From positions 146,758-210,757 of the forward strand of contig JAAXCX010000003.1 of NCBI GenBank assembly GCA_013036105.1: a stretch of DNA of 64,000 bases. Direction: 5' to 3'. Every line of letters begins with the position of its first letter. Position 1 is the stretch's first letter. Of this stretch, positions 1 through 7,953 are shown one piece after another. The translations under genes and the position numbers were made by a program. A model generated the notes under the pieces. The model saw nothing but the letters and a program-made list of their open reading frames with translations. It made no database searches and was not told where the DNA came from. This DNA comes from Vulcanimicrobiota bacterium (GTDB taxonomy: Bacteria; Vulcanimicrobiota; Vulcanimicrobiia; Vulcanimicrobiales; Vulcanimicrobiaceae).

Positions 1-706
1 TCGTATCTGTACTAATGCGATCGATCAATTTTCCGTCGCTGGAAAGATACGGACCGGCTAAGCCGCGCGCGCGTTCCAGGATGGCGGCGACCGTTACCGC
101 GTCGTGCGCGTGGCCGCTGACGATCACGTTGCCCTTTCCGTCGGGATCCACGCGGATTTCGCCGGCCCCGGGCACCATAGCGAGCCCGCGCTGCAGATCG
201 CCGAGCGGGTGCGCTACCGTAACCGCATTAACGATCGAATACTTTTCGCTCTGCGCGTATTTTTCGAACCGGCCGAGGATATCGGTCAGCATCTGGAAGT
301 GTGCGCCATCCGCGACCGTTCCACGCACCACAACCGATCGATTGAAGCTGACGACCTGAACGCGCGGCTCGTCGATCGACGTGCGCAGCATCTGCGCGAT
401 TTGATCGACCTCTTGTTCGGTGACGGTGACTTCGTAGGTGGCCCGGCGGCCGGACTCCCAGATGAAGACCGTCGTATGACCCGGAGCCTTGCCGTTGATC
501 ACCAGTTGCGCGCTGCCGATCGGCACGACCCCAGCGATCCGGCCGTCGCCCACGGCGACCCGGGTAAGACCCGGCGTCTGCAATAAGACTGAGTGGCCGG
601 ACTGGACCGAGAGCAGCTGGACGGTCTCGGACTGGGCCCGGACTGGTCCCGCCGTCAGGACCGCGAGCGCCAGCAGGCCCGCTATTCCAAAGAGCATCGG
701 TCGCAT
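1..706 (-). CDS. cpaC: Tad pilus secretin, CpaC/RcpA-like (partial, N-terminal part)
   Basis: Partial gene. It begins at the ATG at 706 and runs off the left edge, giving about 235 codons. The reverse strand reads a signal peptide (MRPMLFGIAGLLALAVL, ending near AQS). Next comes a domain resembling the N-terminal pilus-assembly module of CpaC/RcpA secretins (phrases such as VAVGDGRIAGVVPIGS), then BON-like repeats. The pore domain would lie outside the window. In the family this protein forms the outer-membrane channel of the Tad pilus. The gene is divergent from the tad operon. A reverse-strand GGAGG (719-723) lies 12 bases before the start. Assignment rests on domain pattern plus neighbours; it could be another T2SS/T3SS-type secretin. 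Confidence 0.78.
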   Translation of the reverse strand, partial: MRPMLFGIAGLLALAVLTAGPVRAQSETVQLLSVQSGHSVLLQTPGLTRVAVGDGRIAGVVPIGSAQLVINGKAPGHTTVFIWESGRRATYEVTVTEQEVDQIAQMLRTSIDEPRVQVVSFNRSVVVRGTVADGAHFQMLTDILGRFEKYAQSEKYSIVNAVTVAHPLGDLQRGLAMVPGAGEIRVDPDGKGNVIVSGHAHDAVTVAAILERARGLAGPYLSSDGKLIDRISTDT

Positions 707-903
707 GTGCGTGGATGACCTCCGATAGGCAAACTCGACCCGGGTGTTCCCGTTTCGAACCCCCCGATTATCCCACGCTGAGATACGTTAACACGTCAAC
801 GATCAATAGACGGGCAGTAAAGAGTGAGTACAAACCGTCATTATTCTATTGAACGGCGGCTCAAGCGATGCGATGATGACGCCACCGAACAGGAGTCGGA
901 AAC
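707..903. promoter_or_regulatory. Divergent intergenic region between secretin and tad genes
   Basis: This 197-base gap is the longest gene-free stretch in the window. It separates two divergent units and must therefore hold promoters in both directions. Its centre is AT-richer than the surroundings (about 780-850), but I cannot point to convincing -35/-10 pairs. The secretin ribosome binding site is at its left end and a CAGGAG motif for the right-hand gene is at about 890-895. Confidence 0.4.
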
Positions 904-1413
904 TTGCGAATTACCCTGGTTCTAGCCTCGGCGATTATGCTTTTCAGCCTCCCGGCCATATCGGCCGGGGCTGGATCGCGCGCAGCTTCCGGATCCCCTT
1001 CCCGGCCCGGCACCGGTGGTGTGTTGCGGCCCGGAGCAGGTACGCCCATCGCCCAAGCCGGAGGCTCTTCGCAGCGAATCCTATCCCTCGACGTGCGTCA
1101 GCACGAGGGCGCGGAGGCCATCGACGTCAGCGGTTCGGCGCCACCCAACGCTCCGGTGACCATCACCCTGCTAGCCACGGTCTCCACGGACGTTCCGACG
1201 ATCGTGGTAAGCCGTCAAGACGTCGTCACTGACGTCAACGGACGTTTCGGGGCCTTGATCCCCATCGCGTCCGCCTACGAGCGTGGGACGATCCTGAAAA
1301 TCGTTGCCACTTCGTTGCCCGGCGTCATACCGGCGTCGGCGCAACTCGTCATCAACGCTCCCAACGCGGGAGTAACCGTCCCCCTCGAGCAGACGCCGCA
1401 CCCCGCTCGATAA
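904..1413 (+). CDS. Secreted protein of unknown function upstream of Flp pilins
   Basis: 169 residues from a TTG start preceded by CAGGAG. Residues 1-22 form a signal peptide (ITLVLASAIMLFSLPAIS followed by AGA). A Pro/Gly/Ser-rich stretch follows to about residue 55. The rest is an Ig-like beta-sandwich pattern (VDVSGSAPPNAPVTIT-type strands, alternating hydrophobics, no cysteines). I do not recognise a family. It sits just upstream of two pilin genes and opposite the secretin, so an envelope or accessory role in the Tad machine is plausible, but only from position. Four in-frame codons before the stop encode a basic tail (PHPAR). Confidence 0.7.
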   Translation: MRITLVLASAIMLFSLPAISAGAGSRAASGSPSRPGTGGVLRPGAGTPIAQAGGSSQRILSLDVRQHEGAEAIDVSGSAPPNAPVTITLLATVSTDVPTIVVSRQDVVTDVNGRFGALIPIASAYERGTILKIVATSLPGVIPASAQLVINAPNAGVTVPLEQTPHPAR

Positions 1414-1445
1414 CGCACACACGGAACTCGAAAATCGGAGGATCT

Positions 1446-1607
1446 ATGTTCAAGAATATGCTTGCGATGCTTCGCGACGACGAAGGCGCCACGATGGTCG
1501 AATACGGCATCATGGTCGCACTCATCGCCGCCGTCTGTATCGTGCTCGTAACCACGCTGGGCAAGAACGTTTCCAACGCGTTCGGCTCGGTCAACAACAA
1601 CCTATAA
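1446..1607 (+). CDS. flp: Flp/Tad major pilin (copy 1)
   Basis: A 53-residue prepilin too short for many gene callers. It has a short charged leader ending DDEG, then ATMVEYG and one hydrophobic helix (IMVALIAAVCIVLVTTLG), then a short Asn/Ser-rich tail. In the Flp family the prepilin peptidase cuts after the Gly, and the Glu-Tyr pair at positions +5/+6 of the mature chain is diagnostic; both are present. A GGAGG lies 5-9 bases before the ATG. Nearly identical to the second copy 76 bases downstream, so the pair is a recent tandem duplication. Expected to be the pilus subunit assembled by the downstream Cpa/Tad proteins. Confidence 0.92.
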   Translation: MFKNMLAMLRDDEGATMVEYGIMVALIAAVCIVLVTTLGKNVSNAFGSVNNNL

Positions 1608-1625
1608 TTCGAAAACGAAAAACAC

Positions 1626-1662
1626 TAGCCGGGGCTGTCCTCTCTCCCTTCAGCCCCGGCTA
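1626..1662 (+). terminator. Perfect 12-bp hairpin between the two pilin genes
   Basis: TAGCCGGGGCTG (1626-1637) is exactly complementary to CAGCCCCGGCTA (1651-1662), with a 13-base pyrimidine loop. The strong GC stem follows the first pilin stop by 18 bases. The tail (CTTCTTC) is pyrimidine-rich but not a clean U-run. It could be a partial terminator or an RNA-stabilising 3' end that sets pilin expression above the assembly genes. Confidence 0.6.
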
Positions 1663-1683
1663 CTTCTTCACGACAGGAGACTT

Positions 1684-1845
1684 ATGTTCAAAAATCTGCT
1701 CGCGATGCTTCGCGACGACGAAGGCGCCACGATGGTCGAATACGGCATCATGGTTGCCCTGATCGCCGCGGTCTGTATCGTGCTCGTCCTGACACTGGGT
1801 CAGAACGTTTCCAACGCCTTCGGCTCAGTCAACAACACGCTTTAG
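1684..1845 (+). CDS. flp: Flp/Tad major pilin (copy 2)
   Basis: 53 residues, differing from copy 1 at only a few positions: L for M at residue 5, LT for TT near the end of the helix, Q for K before NVSNAF, and T for N next to the C-terminal Leu. The cleavage site (DDEG/ATMVEYG) and the hydrophobic helix are unchanged. CAGGAGA lies just upstream of the ATG. The DNA is also nearly identical, including synonymous positions, which indicates a recent duplication or gene conversion. Same predicted role as copy 1. The prepilin peptidase gene follows 21 bases later. Confidence 0.92.
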   Translation: MFKNLLAMLRDDEGATMVEYGIMVALIAAVCIVLVLTLGQNVSNAFGSVNNTL

Positions 1846-1866
1846 TTCGCGGGACACGCAACAGCG

Positions 1867-2385
1867 ATGACCCTGCAACTCGTGACGGTCCTGGTTGCGT
1901 CGCTTATCGGAGCCGCAAGCGACGTAAGAACGAGGCGCATCCCCAATGCGCTGGTCTTTGCGTTGCTGATCTGCGGATTGATCGAAAATGCCATGCTTTC
2001 AGGTTGGAGCGCAGCGCTCGCCGCTCTCGGCCTCGTGGCGCTTGTCCTGATTGCCGGCACGATCGCTTTTTCATTCAAATTGATCGGCGGCGGCGACATA
2101 AAACTGCTTGCCGCTGCGGCTGGAACGCTTGCATATCCGGCCGGCATCTCGTTTCTTCTCCTGACGCTGCTGAGCGGCGGCGTGCTTGCGATCGCCTACG
2201 CCATCTCCAAGGGCCGCCTGCAAGCGACTTTTGCAAATGTGCAAGCCATCACGCTTCCACTCTTCGCCGGCGCACAGCCGGCACGTCCGCAAAACGGACT
2301 TGCCATGCCTTACGCGCTTGCGATTTTTTCCGGGGCGCTCTGCACCGCGGCGCTTAGCGCCGCACACTTGAGGTTGCTGCCATGA
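1867..2385 (+). CDS. cpaA: Prepilin peptidase, CpaA/TadV type (A24)
   Basis: 172 residues with several membrane helices. The two catalytic aspartates of A24 peptidases are visible: one in ASDVRTRRIPN near residue 20 and one in the GGGDIK motif near residue 77. It has the short TadV/CpaA architecture without the methyltransferase/zinc region of PilD. In the family it cleaves Flp prepilins on the cytoplasmic side of the inner membrane. It lies directly after the pilins and overlaps cpaB by 4 bases (ATGA), so it is in the same operon. A second A24 peptidase closes the locus at 6989. Confidence 0.9.
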   Translation: MTLQLVTVLVASLIGAASDVRTRRIPNALVFALLICGLIENAMLSGWSAALAALGLVALVLIAGTIAFSFKLIGGGDIKLLAAAAGTLAYPAGISFLLLTLLSGGVLAIAYAISKGRLQATFANVQAITLPLFAGAQPARPQNGLAMPYALAIFSGALCTAALSAAHLRLLP

Positions 2386-3263
2386 ACTCCCGCCGTATGA
2401 CGCTGGTCATCGCGTTGATCCTTGCTATCGGAACCGGATGGCTCACGCTGAATTACCTCTCTTCAATCCAACGCTCGAGCGCGATAAACAATCAGCCGCG
2501 TCAGATCGTCGTCGCCGCGCAAGAGATACCGGCGCGCGTTCCGATCACTCCGGCCATGCTCACAACGGCGAACCGGCCCGCCGCCGCTATCGAACCCGAT
2601 GCATTCAACGATCCCTCTAAAGTTGTCGGCGCGCTTTCCCTGATCACGATTCCGGCCGGGGGAACGATTACGCTTTCGAAAGTCGGCCATCCCAGCGACA
2701 TGCCGCTGCCCGTGCGTCTGCAGCCCGGCATGCGCGCCGTCAGCATCCCGATCGACAAGGTGAAAGCCGTTTCCGGATTGATCGAACCCGGTGACCGGGT
2801 CGACGTCATCGCCATCCCGCCGAAAACCGGCGATTCGCCCCCGCCGGCCGCCACGATTCTGCGCGGCATTCGCGTGCTGGCGGTCGGGCCGCTCCTCGAA
2901 AACACGTCGGCAACTCCCGCACCGGAGAATCAGGTTTCGACGACGATCACGCTCGAGGTCACTCCCAAACAAGCAGACCTCATCGAAATGGCCGACGTCA
3001 ATACAAATCTTCGTCTCGCGCTGCGCTCGCCGCGCGAGGCGCTCAACTCCCAGCCGACCGAAGCCCTGCACTTCCCGGCCGGCTCTACAAACGACGTCAT
3101 GGCCGCGGCGCCGGCGCAGTCTTCTCAGGACGCAACGGCCCTGGCTCTGCGCGCGCTGGCCGCTCAATCGCAAACCCGGAACGCACCGCGGGCTGCTCCC
3201 GCTGCCGCGTCCAGCGGCGTCGTCGTTATCGACGGCGACCGGTACACCTCGGGCCAGCCGTGA
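2382..3263 (+). CDS. cpaB: Flp pilus assembly protein CpaB/RcpC
   Basis: 293 residues. One N-terminal membrane anchor (TLVIALILAIGTGWLTLNYL) is followed by a SAF domain (about residues 40-105, including IVVAAQEIPARVPIT). Next comes the conserved CpaB C-terminal region (MRAVSIPIDKVKAVSG, then GLIEPGDRVDVIA). In Tad systems CpaB/RcpC is a periplasmic protein that works with the secretin. The last 60 residues are Ala/Pro-rich and low in complexity. Overlaps both neighbours by 4 bases, so translation is probably coupled. Confidence 0.9.
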   Translation: MNSRRMTLVIALILAIGTGWLTLNYLSSIQRSSAINNQPRQIVVAAQEIPARVPITPAMLTTANRPAAAIEPDAFNDPSKVVGALSLITIPAGGTITLSKVGHPSDMPLPVRLQPGMRAVSIPIDKVKAVSGLIEPGDRVDVIAIPPKTGDSPPPAATILRGIRVLAVGPLLENTSATPAPENQVSTTITLEVTPKQADLIEMADVNTNLRLALRSPREALNSQPTEALHFPAGSTNDVMAAAPAQSSQDATALALRALAAQSQTRNAPRAAPAAASSGVVVIDGDRYTSGQP

Positions 3264-5356
3264 ACGGACCGGTCTTCGCGCTGATCGGCGCCAAGGGCGG
3301 ATCCGGCGCGACGACCATCTGCGCGGAGCTCGCCAAGGCGATGAGCGATCGAACCGTCGCGCTTGTCGACGGCGACCTTTCGGGCCGGCGCAGCGCAGCG
3401 ATACTTTTCGATTCGGTGAGAAATCTCGATGTTGCGCGCGAGGACGGGTCGATCGCGCTCGCCCGCGCCGACGGCGTAACGCTCGCGGAGCTCGCTCCAA
3501 CATACGATTCCGCTTTTACGATAAAGTTCGACGACGTCGAAGCGCTGGCGGCTTCGCTCGTCAGCACGTCTGACTACGTGCTCGCCGACATCCCGATTCC
3601 TTTTGCTGCGCCCGTTCGTCCGTTCGTCGTGAGAGCCACCCGTTTTATCGTGGTTGCCGAGCCAACGCTCTTAGGGTTGGCGTCCGCGCGAACGATGATC
3701 GGCGAGCTGAAAAAATTTGGCGTTCCGCCCTCACGCATCATGCTGCTCACAAACTGCCGCGACGGTAAACCTGTCGAAGAGCGCCTCCAGATCGAACGCG
3801 CGCTGGACGTGAAAGTCGTCAGCGAGTTGCCGTCGATCCGCGATCGCTCGTTCGCCCGCGCACTCCAGACTCTGGAACGCACGCTTCGCAACATCCCCGC
3901 GGAAGCGCAGATTGAGGCGCTGCTCCCGTCGGCGCGCGGTTTTATTCAGGATCGCCGGCGCGAGCCGCGTTCGGCGATGCGGCCACGCGCCGCCGTGCCC
4001 GATGTGCCGGAACGTTCCGGAAATGGAAAGGCGTCGGCACGATCGATTCTCGTTTCACCGCGTGACCGCATCAAAACCGATATTCACGAAATGCTCGCCA
4101 AGAAAGTCAATCTCGTCGAAGCGAGTCAAGTGCACAGCGACGCCGCGAAACTCGCGGAGCTGCGCGTAAAAGTTGAAGGCATTACGCAGCAGATTCTAAG
4201 CGAGATCAGCCACAAGGGTGATCTCACGGCTGAAGAGATTGCCCAGCTCAAGGACGAGGTCGTCAACGAAGCGCTCGGTTTGGGTCCGCTCGAAGACCTT
4301 ATGACCGACCCGGCGGTCACCGAAATCATGGTCAATGGCCCGAAAACCGTCTACGTCGAGCGTTTGGGAAAGATCGATCGCACCGCGAAGGAATTCACGA
4401 GCGAACAGCAGTTGCGCTTGGTGATCGAACGGATCATCGCGCCGCTGGGCCGGCGCTTAGACGAGTCCGTGCCGATGGTCGACGCGCGGCTCCCCGACGG
4501 GTCGCGCGTCAACGCCATCGTAGAACCGCTTTCGATTGACGGCGCGACGCTAACGATCCGGCGCTTTGGCACGAGCCGCTTGACCGCTCAGGATCTGCTC
4601 GAGAAAGGGTCGGCCGTTCCGCAGATTCTCGATTTCTTGCGCGCGTCGATTGAGGGCCGCCTCAACATTATCATCAGCGGCGGCACCGGCTCGGGCAAAA
4701 CGACGTTCTTGAACATTCTCTCCAGCTACATTCCCGAACGCGAGCGCATCGTTACGATCGAAGACTCCGCAGAACTTTTCCTTAACCAGCCGCACGTCGT
4801 GCGCCTCGAATCGCGTCCCGCCAACATTGAAGGGCGCGGCGAGATCGCGATCCGCGACCTGGTTCGCAACTCGCTGCGCATGCGCCCTGACCGCATCATC
4901 GTCGGCGAGTGCCGCGGCGGCGAAGCGCTGGACATGCTGCAGGCAATGAATACCGGACACGACGGTTCGCTCACCACCGCACACGCCAACTCTCCACGCG
5001 ACGCGCTTTCCCGCTTGGAGACGATGGTCATGATGGCCGGTTTCGATCTCCCCGTGCGCGCGATCCGGGAACAGATCGCCAGCGCCGTCGATTTGATCGT
5101 GCAGACCGCGCGCATGCGCGACGGCAGCCGCAAGATCATTTCGGTCAGTGAGATCGTCGGCATGGAAGGCGACGTCGTCACCATGCAAGAGATCATGCGC
5201 TATCAACAGCACGGCGTCGACAAAGACTCGAAAGTTTCCGGCGAGTTTCAATACACAGGCGTACAGCCGCAGTGCCTGCGACGCTTCGACGAATACGGCA
5301 TTCAATACGACGTCCGTTCGCTCTCCGGACTCGCGTCGACGGGCGCGCTATGGTAG
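3260..5356 (+). CDS. cpaF: CpaE-CpaF fusion: TadZ-like localisation ATPase joined to TadA pilus motor ATPase
   Basis: 698 residues from a GTG start (GTGA overlap with cpaB). Residues 1 to about 225 are a MinD/ParA-like CpaE/TadZ domain with the degenerate P-loop AKGGSGATT, where Ala replaces the canonical lysine, as is usual for CpaE. After a basic, low-complexity linker (about 225-270) comes a complete CpaF/TadA secretion ATPase (about 273-698). That part has Walker [10 protein letters not shown] near residue 475, an Asp-box and Walker B region around [20 protein letters not shown], and the C-terminal phrase [10 protein letters not shown]. There is one uninterrupted frame. CpaE normally places the pilus machine and CpaF powers assembly; usually they are separate genes. 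Confidence 0.93.
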   Translation: MNGPVFALIGAKGGSGATTICAELAKAMSDRTVALVDGDLSGRRSAAILFDSVRNLDVAREDGSIALARADGVTLAELAPTYDSAFTIKFDDVEALAASLVSTSDYVLADIPIPFAAPVRPFVVRATRFIVVAEPTLLGLASARTMIGELKKFGVPPSRIMLLTNCRDGKPVEERLQIERALDVKVVSELPSIRDRSFARALQTLERTLRNIPAEAQIEALLPSARGFIQDRRREPRSAMRPRAAVPDVPERSGNGKASARSILVSPRDRIKTDIHEMLAKKVNLVEASQVHSDAAKLAELRVKVEGITQQILSEISHKGDLTAEEIAQLKDEVVNEALGLGPLEDLMTDPAVTEIMVNGPKTVYVERLGKIDRTAKEFTSEQQLRLVIERIIAPLGRRLDESVPMVDARLPDGSRVNAIVEPLSIDGATLTIRRFGTSRLTAQDLLEKGSAVPQILDFLRASIEGRLNIIISGGTGSGKTTFLNILSSYIPERERIVTIEDSAELFLNQPHVVRLESRPANIEGRGEIAIRDLVRNSLRMRPDRIIVGECRGGEALDMLQAMNTGHDGSLTTAHANSPRDALSRLETMVMMAGFDLPVRAIREQIASAVDLIVQTARMRDGSRKIISVSEIVGMEGDVVTMQEIMRYQQHGVDKDSKVSGEFQYTGVQPQCLRRFDEYGIQYDVRSLSGLASTGALW

Positions 5357-6153
5357 TCACGTCCTCCGCGCTCGACTTTCGAGCCGGATCGGACAACCTC
5401 GGCAAGTTCGTCGATACGCTCGATCGCGCAGGCATCAGCACGAGCGTGCGCGATATTGCAATCCGCGTAGGGATCGGCGCCGTCGTTCTCTGGGTACTGA
5501 CCGTGCGCCTCATGCATCCCTCGATAATTGGAGCGGCGCTGCTTCTTCCTTTCTGCGCAGGTGCTGCCGCCGGCGGTTTTTGGATGAACGTCCAATTCAA
5601 ACTGCGCAAGCGGCGCGAACAATTCGTGCAGCAGCTCGAACTCGCGCTGCGCCTCATGGCGAGCGGCGTGCGCATCGGTTTGGGTTTGCGCCAGGCGATG
5701 GCCATCGTCATCGAAGAAATGCCCGACCCCGCGCAGCACGAGTACATGCGCGTCATCGGCCAGACGAACATCGGCGCCAGCGTCTACGACGCCATGGACG
5801 ATTTGGCAAGGCGCATGCCGGGAAACGAAACGCTCATGATGGCGCGGGCCGTGCGCATTCAGTCGCAGACCGGCGGCGATCTCGGCAAAATTCTCGAACA
5901 CCTCGCCAATACGATCAAAGAACGCCGCCGCATCCAGCGTAAGATTTCGGCGCTGACGGCTGAGGGCCGCGCGGGAGCGGTTATCCTCTCCGCGCTTCCC
6001 CCATTTCTTACGGCGTTTATCGCCCTGACCGAACACGACATGGGGCACGCGCTGCTCTTTACCACACCCGGGCATATCGCACTCGCCTTAGTCGCCGTCT
6101 TGGAAACGCTCGGCGTGATCACGTTGATGAAGATGCTGAAGGTCGAAGTATGA
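5350..6153 (+). CDS. tadB: Flp pilus assembly protein TadB (T2SSF domain)
   Basis: 267 residues. The ATG at 5350 overlaps the end of the ATPase gene by 7 bases; an upstream in-frame start at 5272 would lie inside that gene and is less likely. Two N-terminal membrane helices (about residues 40-80) are followed by the cytoplasmic T2SSF helical domain (QQLELALRLMASGVRIGLGLRQA...) and C-terminal helices. TadB and TadC form the inner-membrane platform that couples the motor ATPase to pilin insertion. Ends in an ATGA overlap with tadC. Confidence 0.9.
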   Translation: MVVTSSALDFRAGSDNLGKFVDTLDRAGISTSVRDIAIRVGIGAVVLWVLTVRLMHPSIIGAALLLPFCAGAAAGGFWMNVQFKLRKRREQFVQQLELALRLMASGVRIGLGLRQAMAIVIEEMPDPAQHEYMRVIGQTNIGASVYDAMDDLARRMPGNETLMMARAVRIQSQTGGDLGKILEHLANTIKERRRIQRKISALTAEGRAGAVILSALPPFLTAFIALTEHDMGHALLFTTPGHIALALVAVLETLGVITLMKMLKVEV

Positions 6154-6992
6154 TCTTCGGCATCGTCTTCTTGGGGATGGTTGCGGCATTTTTGTTCGCC
6201 GTCTCGCTCATCCCGCAGAAGAGCCCGCTTACCCGAACGCTCGAAGAACTCGAAGCCCGCGGGGCGCAGCGCGACTCTAAAGCGGTGCGTCCATTCGATA
6301 AGCTGTTTTCGCGCGAGCGGCGCAGCCGCTTACTGCGAAAACTCATGGAAGCCGGGTGGTACACGGTTACGCCGGCACAGATGGGCGCGCGCATCGTCGC
6401 GTTCGGCTGCGTCGGTCTGATCGTGTCGTTCGTTCTGCTGGCCTTCATCCACGCCAGCCTGGTCATGACGATCGTGATTACGCTCATGATGGGCTCCGGC
6501 GCTGCGTACTTGCCGTTCTCCTCGCTCGAGCGCGCGTGTGAGGCTCGCAAGCGCCAAGTGCAAAAAACGCTGCCGGATTTTCTGGATATGGTCGCTACGA
6601 CGGTGCAGGCCGGCCTCTCCGTGAATGCGGCTCTGGTCTATTCCATCGATGCCGCGCCCGGCGCGCTCGGCGAAGAAATCAAGGCGACTCTATCAGAGAT
6701 GCGTCTGGGCCGCTCGCGCATCGAAGCGTTGCGCGGCGCGGCCGAGCGGCTGCAGCAGCCGCAATTCAGCACGACCGTCACAGCGATCACACAGGCCGAA
6801 CGGCTGGGAAGCAATATCTCCAACGTGCTGAACGAATTAGCCGAAGACGTTCGCAATCAACGCATCATGCTCGTCGAGGAGCACGCTGCCAAGCTCCCGG
6901 TAAAGATGATCTTCCCCATGGCGCTCTTCATGCTGCCGGCCATCTTCGTCGTCATCTTCGGCGCGCTCGTCGCCAATTATTTCACGCAATGA
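6150..6992 (+). CDS. tadC: Flp pilus assembly protein TadC (T2SSF domain)
   Basis: 280 residues. N-terminal helix, cytoplasmic segment, two further helices around residues 75-115, then the T2SSF core (LPDFLDMVATTVQAGLSVNAAL; later QAERLGSNISNVL) and C-terminal helices (IFPMALFMLPAIFVVIFGAL). It is the second inner-membrane platform subunit paired with TadB. ATGA overlaps at both ends show tight operon packing and probable equimolar translation. Confidence 0.9.
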   Translation: MIFGIVFLGMVAAFLFAVSLIPQKSPLTRTLEELEARGAQRDSKAVRPFDKLFSRERRSRLLRKLMEAGWYTVTPAQMGARIVAFGCVGLIVSFVLLAFIHASLVMTIVITLMMGSGAAYLPFSSLERACEARKRQVQKTLPDFLDMVATTVQAGLSVNAALVYSIDAAPGALGEEIKATLSEMRLGRSRIEALRGAAERLQQPQFSTTVTAITQAERLGSNISNVLNELAEDVRNQRIMLVEEHAAKLPVKMIFPMALFMLPAIFVVIFGALVANYFTQ

Positions 6993-7597
6993 TTATCGCA
7001 TCGCTGCTCGGAGCGCTCTTCTTCGGCGCCGCCGGTTATGCGGGCTCGATCCTCGGCCTGCTCTTTGCGGAGCGCATCGAACGTTTCCCCGACGGGCCGG
7101 AGCCCGGACGCGCGCCGGTTCCGTTCCTTATTGCCGGATGCGCGATCATCGGCGCCGTCGTCGCCGCGCACGCCGATCGCGGACAGGTCTTATTGATCGC
7201 CATCGTCTGCGCCGCCTTGGTTGCCATTTGGATCACGGATTCGATCGGCGGCATCGTGCCGGACGTTTTCACGCTGGGACCGCTCGGGCTCATCCTCATC
7301 GTCGCGCTCGCGCAGCACAACTGGTTCGCCTTCGGGTCGGCAGCGATTCCATTCGTACCGTTTGCGTTTGTGGCCATGGTCTCTCGGGGCCGCGGAATGG
7401 GATGGGGCGACGTGAAGTTGGTCGCGCTCGGAGGCGCTTTGCTGGGCGCCGAAATATCGGTGCTGGCCTTTTCGGCGGCTTGTATCGTCGCAGTCGTTCT
7501 GAACTATGCGCGCGGTCGGCGTCGCGGACCGATCGCATTCGCGCCCTATCTGGCCGCGGCGATCGGGCTGGCAATTCCGGTCGGCCTGCTGCGCTGA
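6989..7597 (+). CDS. Second A24 prepilin peptidase (PilD-like, without methylase domain)
   Basis: 202 residues, about seven hydrophobic segments. Catalytic aspartates are visible in the WITDSIGGIVPD region (near residue 85) and in GMGWGDVKLVALGGALLG (near residue 140), the arrangement of PilD/ComC-type peptidases. The C-terminal PIAFAPYLA phrase is also typical of PilD. The N-terminal N-methylation/zinc-cysteine domain is absent. It differs clearly from the CpaA-type enzyme at 1867. It may process minor pseudopilins of the same machine, or pilins encoded elsewhere. Overlaps tadC by 4 bases. Confidence 0.87.
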   Translation: MIIASLLGALFFGAAGYAGSILGLLFAERIERFPDGPEPGRAPVPFLIAGCAIIGAVVAAHADRGQVLLIAIVCAALVAIWITDSIGGIVPDVFTLGPLGLILIVALAQHNWFAFGSAAIPFVPFAFVAMVSRGRGMGWGDVKLVALGGALLGAEISVLAFSAACIVAVVLNYARGRRRGPIAFAPYLAAAIGLAIPVGLLR

Positions 7598-7608
7598 GTG
7601 GTGACGGC

Positions 7609-7953
7609 ATGCCGAAACTGCACAACGTTACCACGGGCGAAATCATCGCCGAGGACGTTCGCATTGCCGACGGCTGGTGGGAGCGCTTCGCGGGGCTGAT
7701 TCCGCGAAGCATCGTAACGCCCGACGAAGGGCTGTGGTTCCGCGACTGCTGGGCAATCCATACGCTCATGATGAAAACGAAGATCGACGTCATCTTTTTG
7801 GACGAGCAGTCTCGAGTGTTGCGCACGCATGCGTGCGTAAAGAGAAATCGTTTTGCAGTTGCGTGCTTGGGAGCCAACGGTGTCGTAGAGCTGGGCGCGG
7901 GCGCGCTCGAAGGCCGCGACGTTCTTCCCGGCGACCGGCTGGAGTTGAAGTGA
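7609..7953 (+). CDS. DUF192 family protein
   Basis: 114 residues, a complete DUF192 domain: WWERFAGLIPR near the start, then GLWFRDCWAIHTLMMKTKIDVIFLD, and the C-terminal VVELGAGALEGRDVLPGDRL. The family folds as a small beta-barrel; its biochemical role is not established. I chose the ATG at 7609, because the same frame runs further upstream only through the peptidase gene. It is 11 bases downstream of that gene and overlaps the next membrane protein by 4 bases (GTGA), so it is co-transcribed with the Tad genes. Confidence 0.88.
   Translation: MPKLHNVTTGEIIAEDVRIADGWWERFAGLIPRSIVTPDEGLWFRDCWAIHTLMMKTKIDVIFLDEQSRVLRTHACVKRNRFAVACLGANGVVELGAGALEGRDVLPGDRLELK

Noticed and set aside
2463..3503. 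346-codon open frame on the reverse strand opposite cpaB
   Set aside because: Arg-rich translation with no domain logic, antiparallel to the clear CpaB and CpaE frames. It is a shadow of GC-biased codons.
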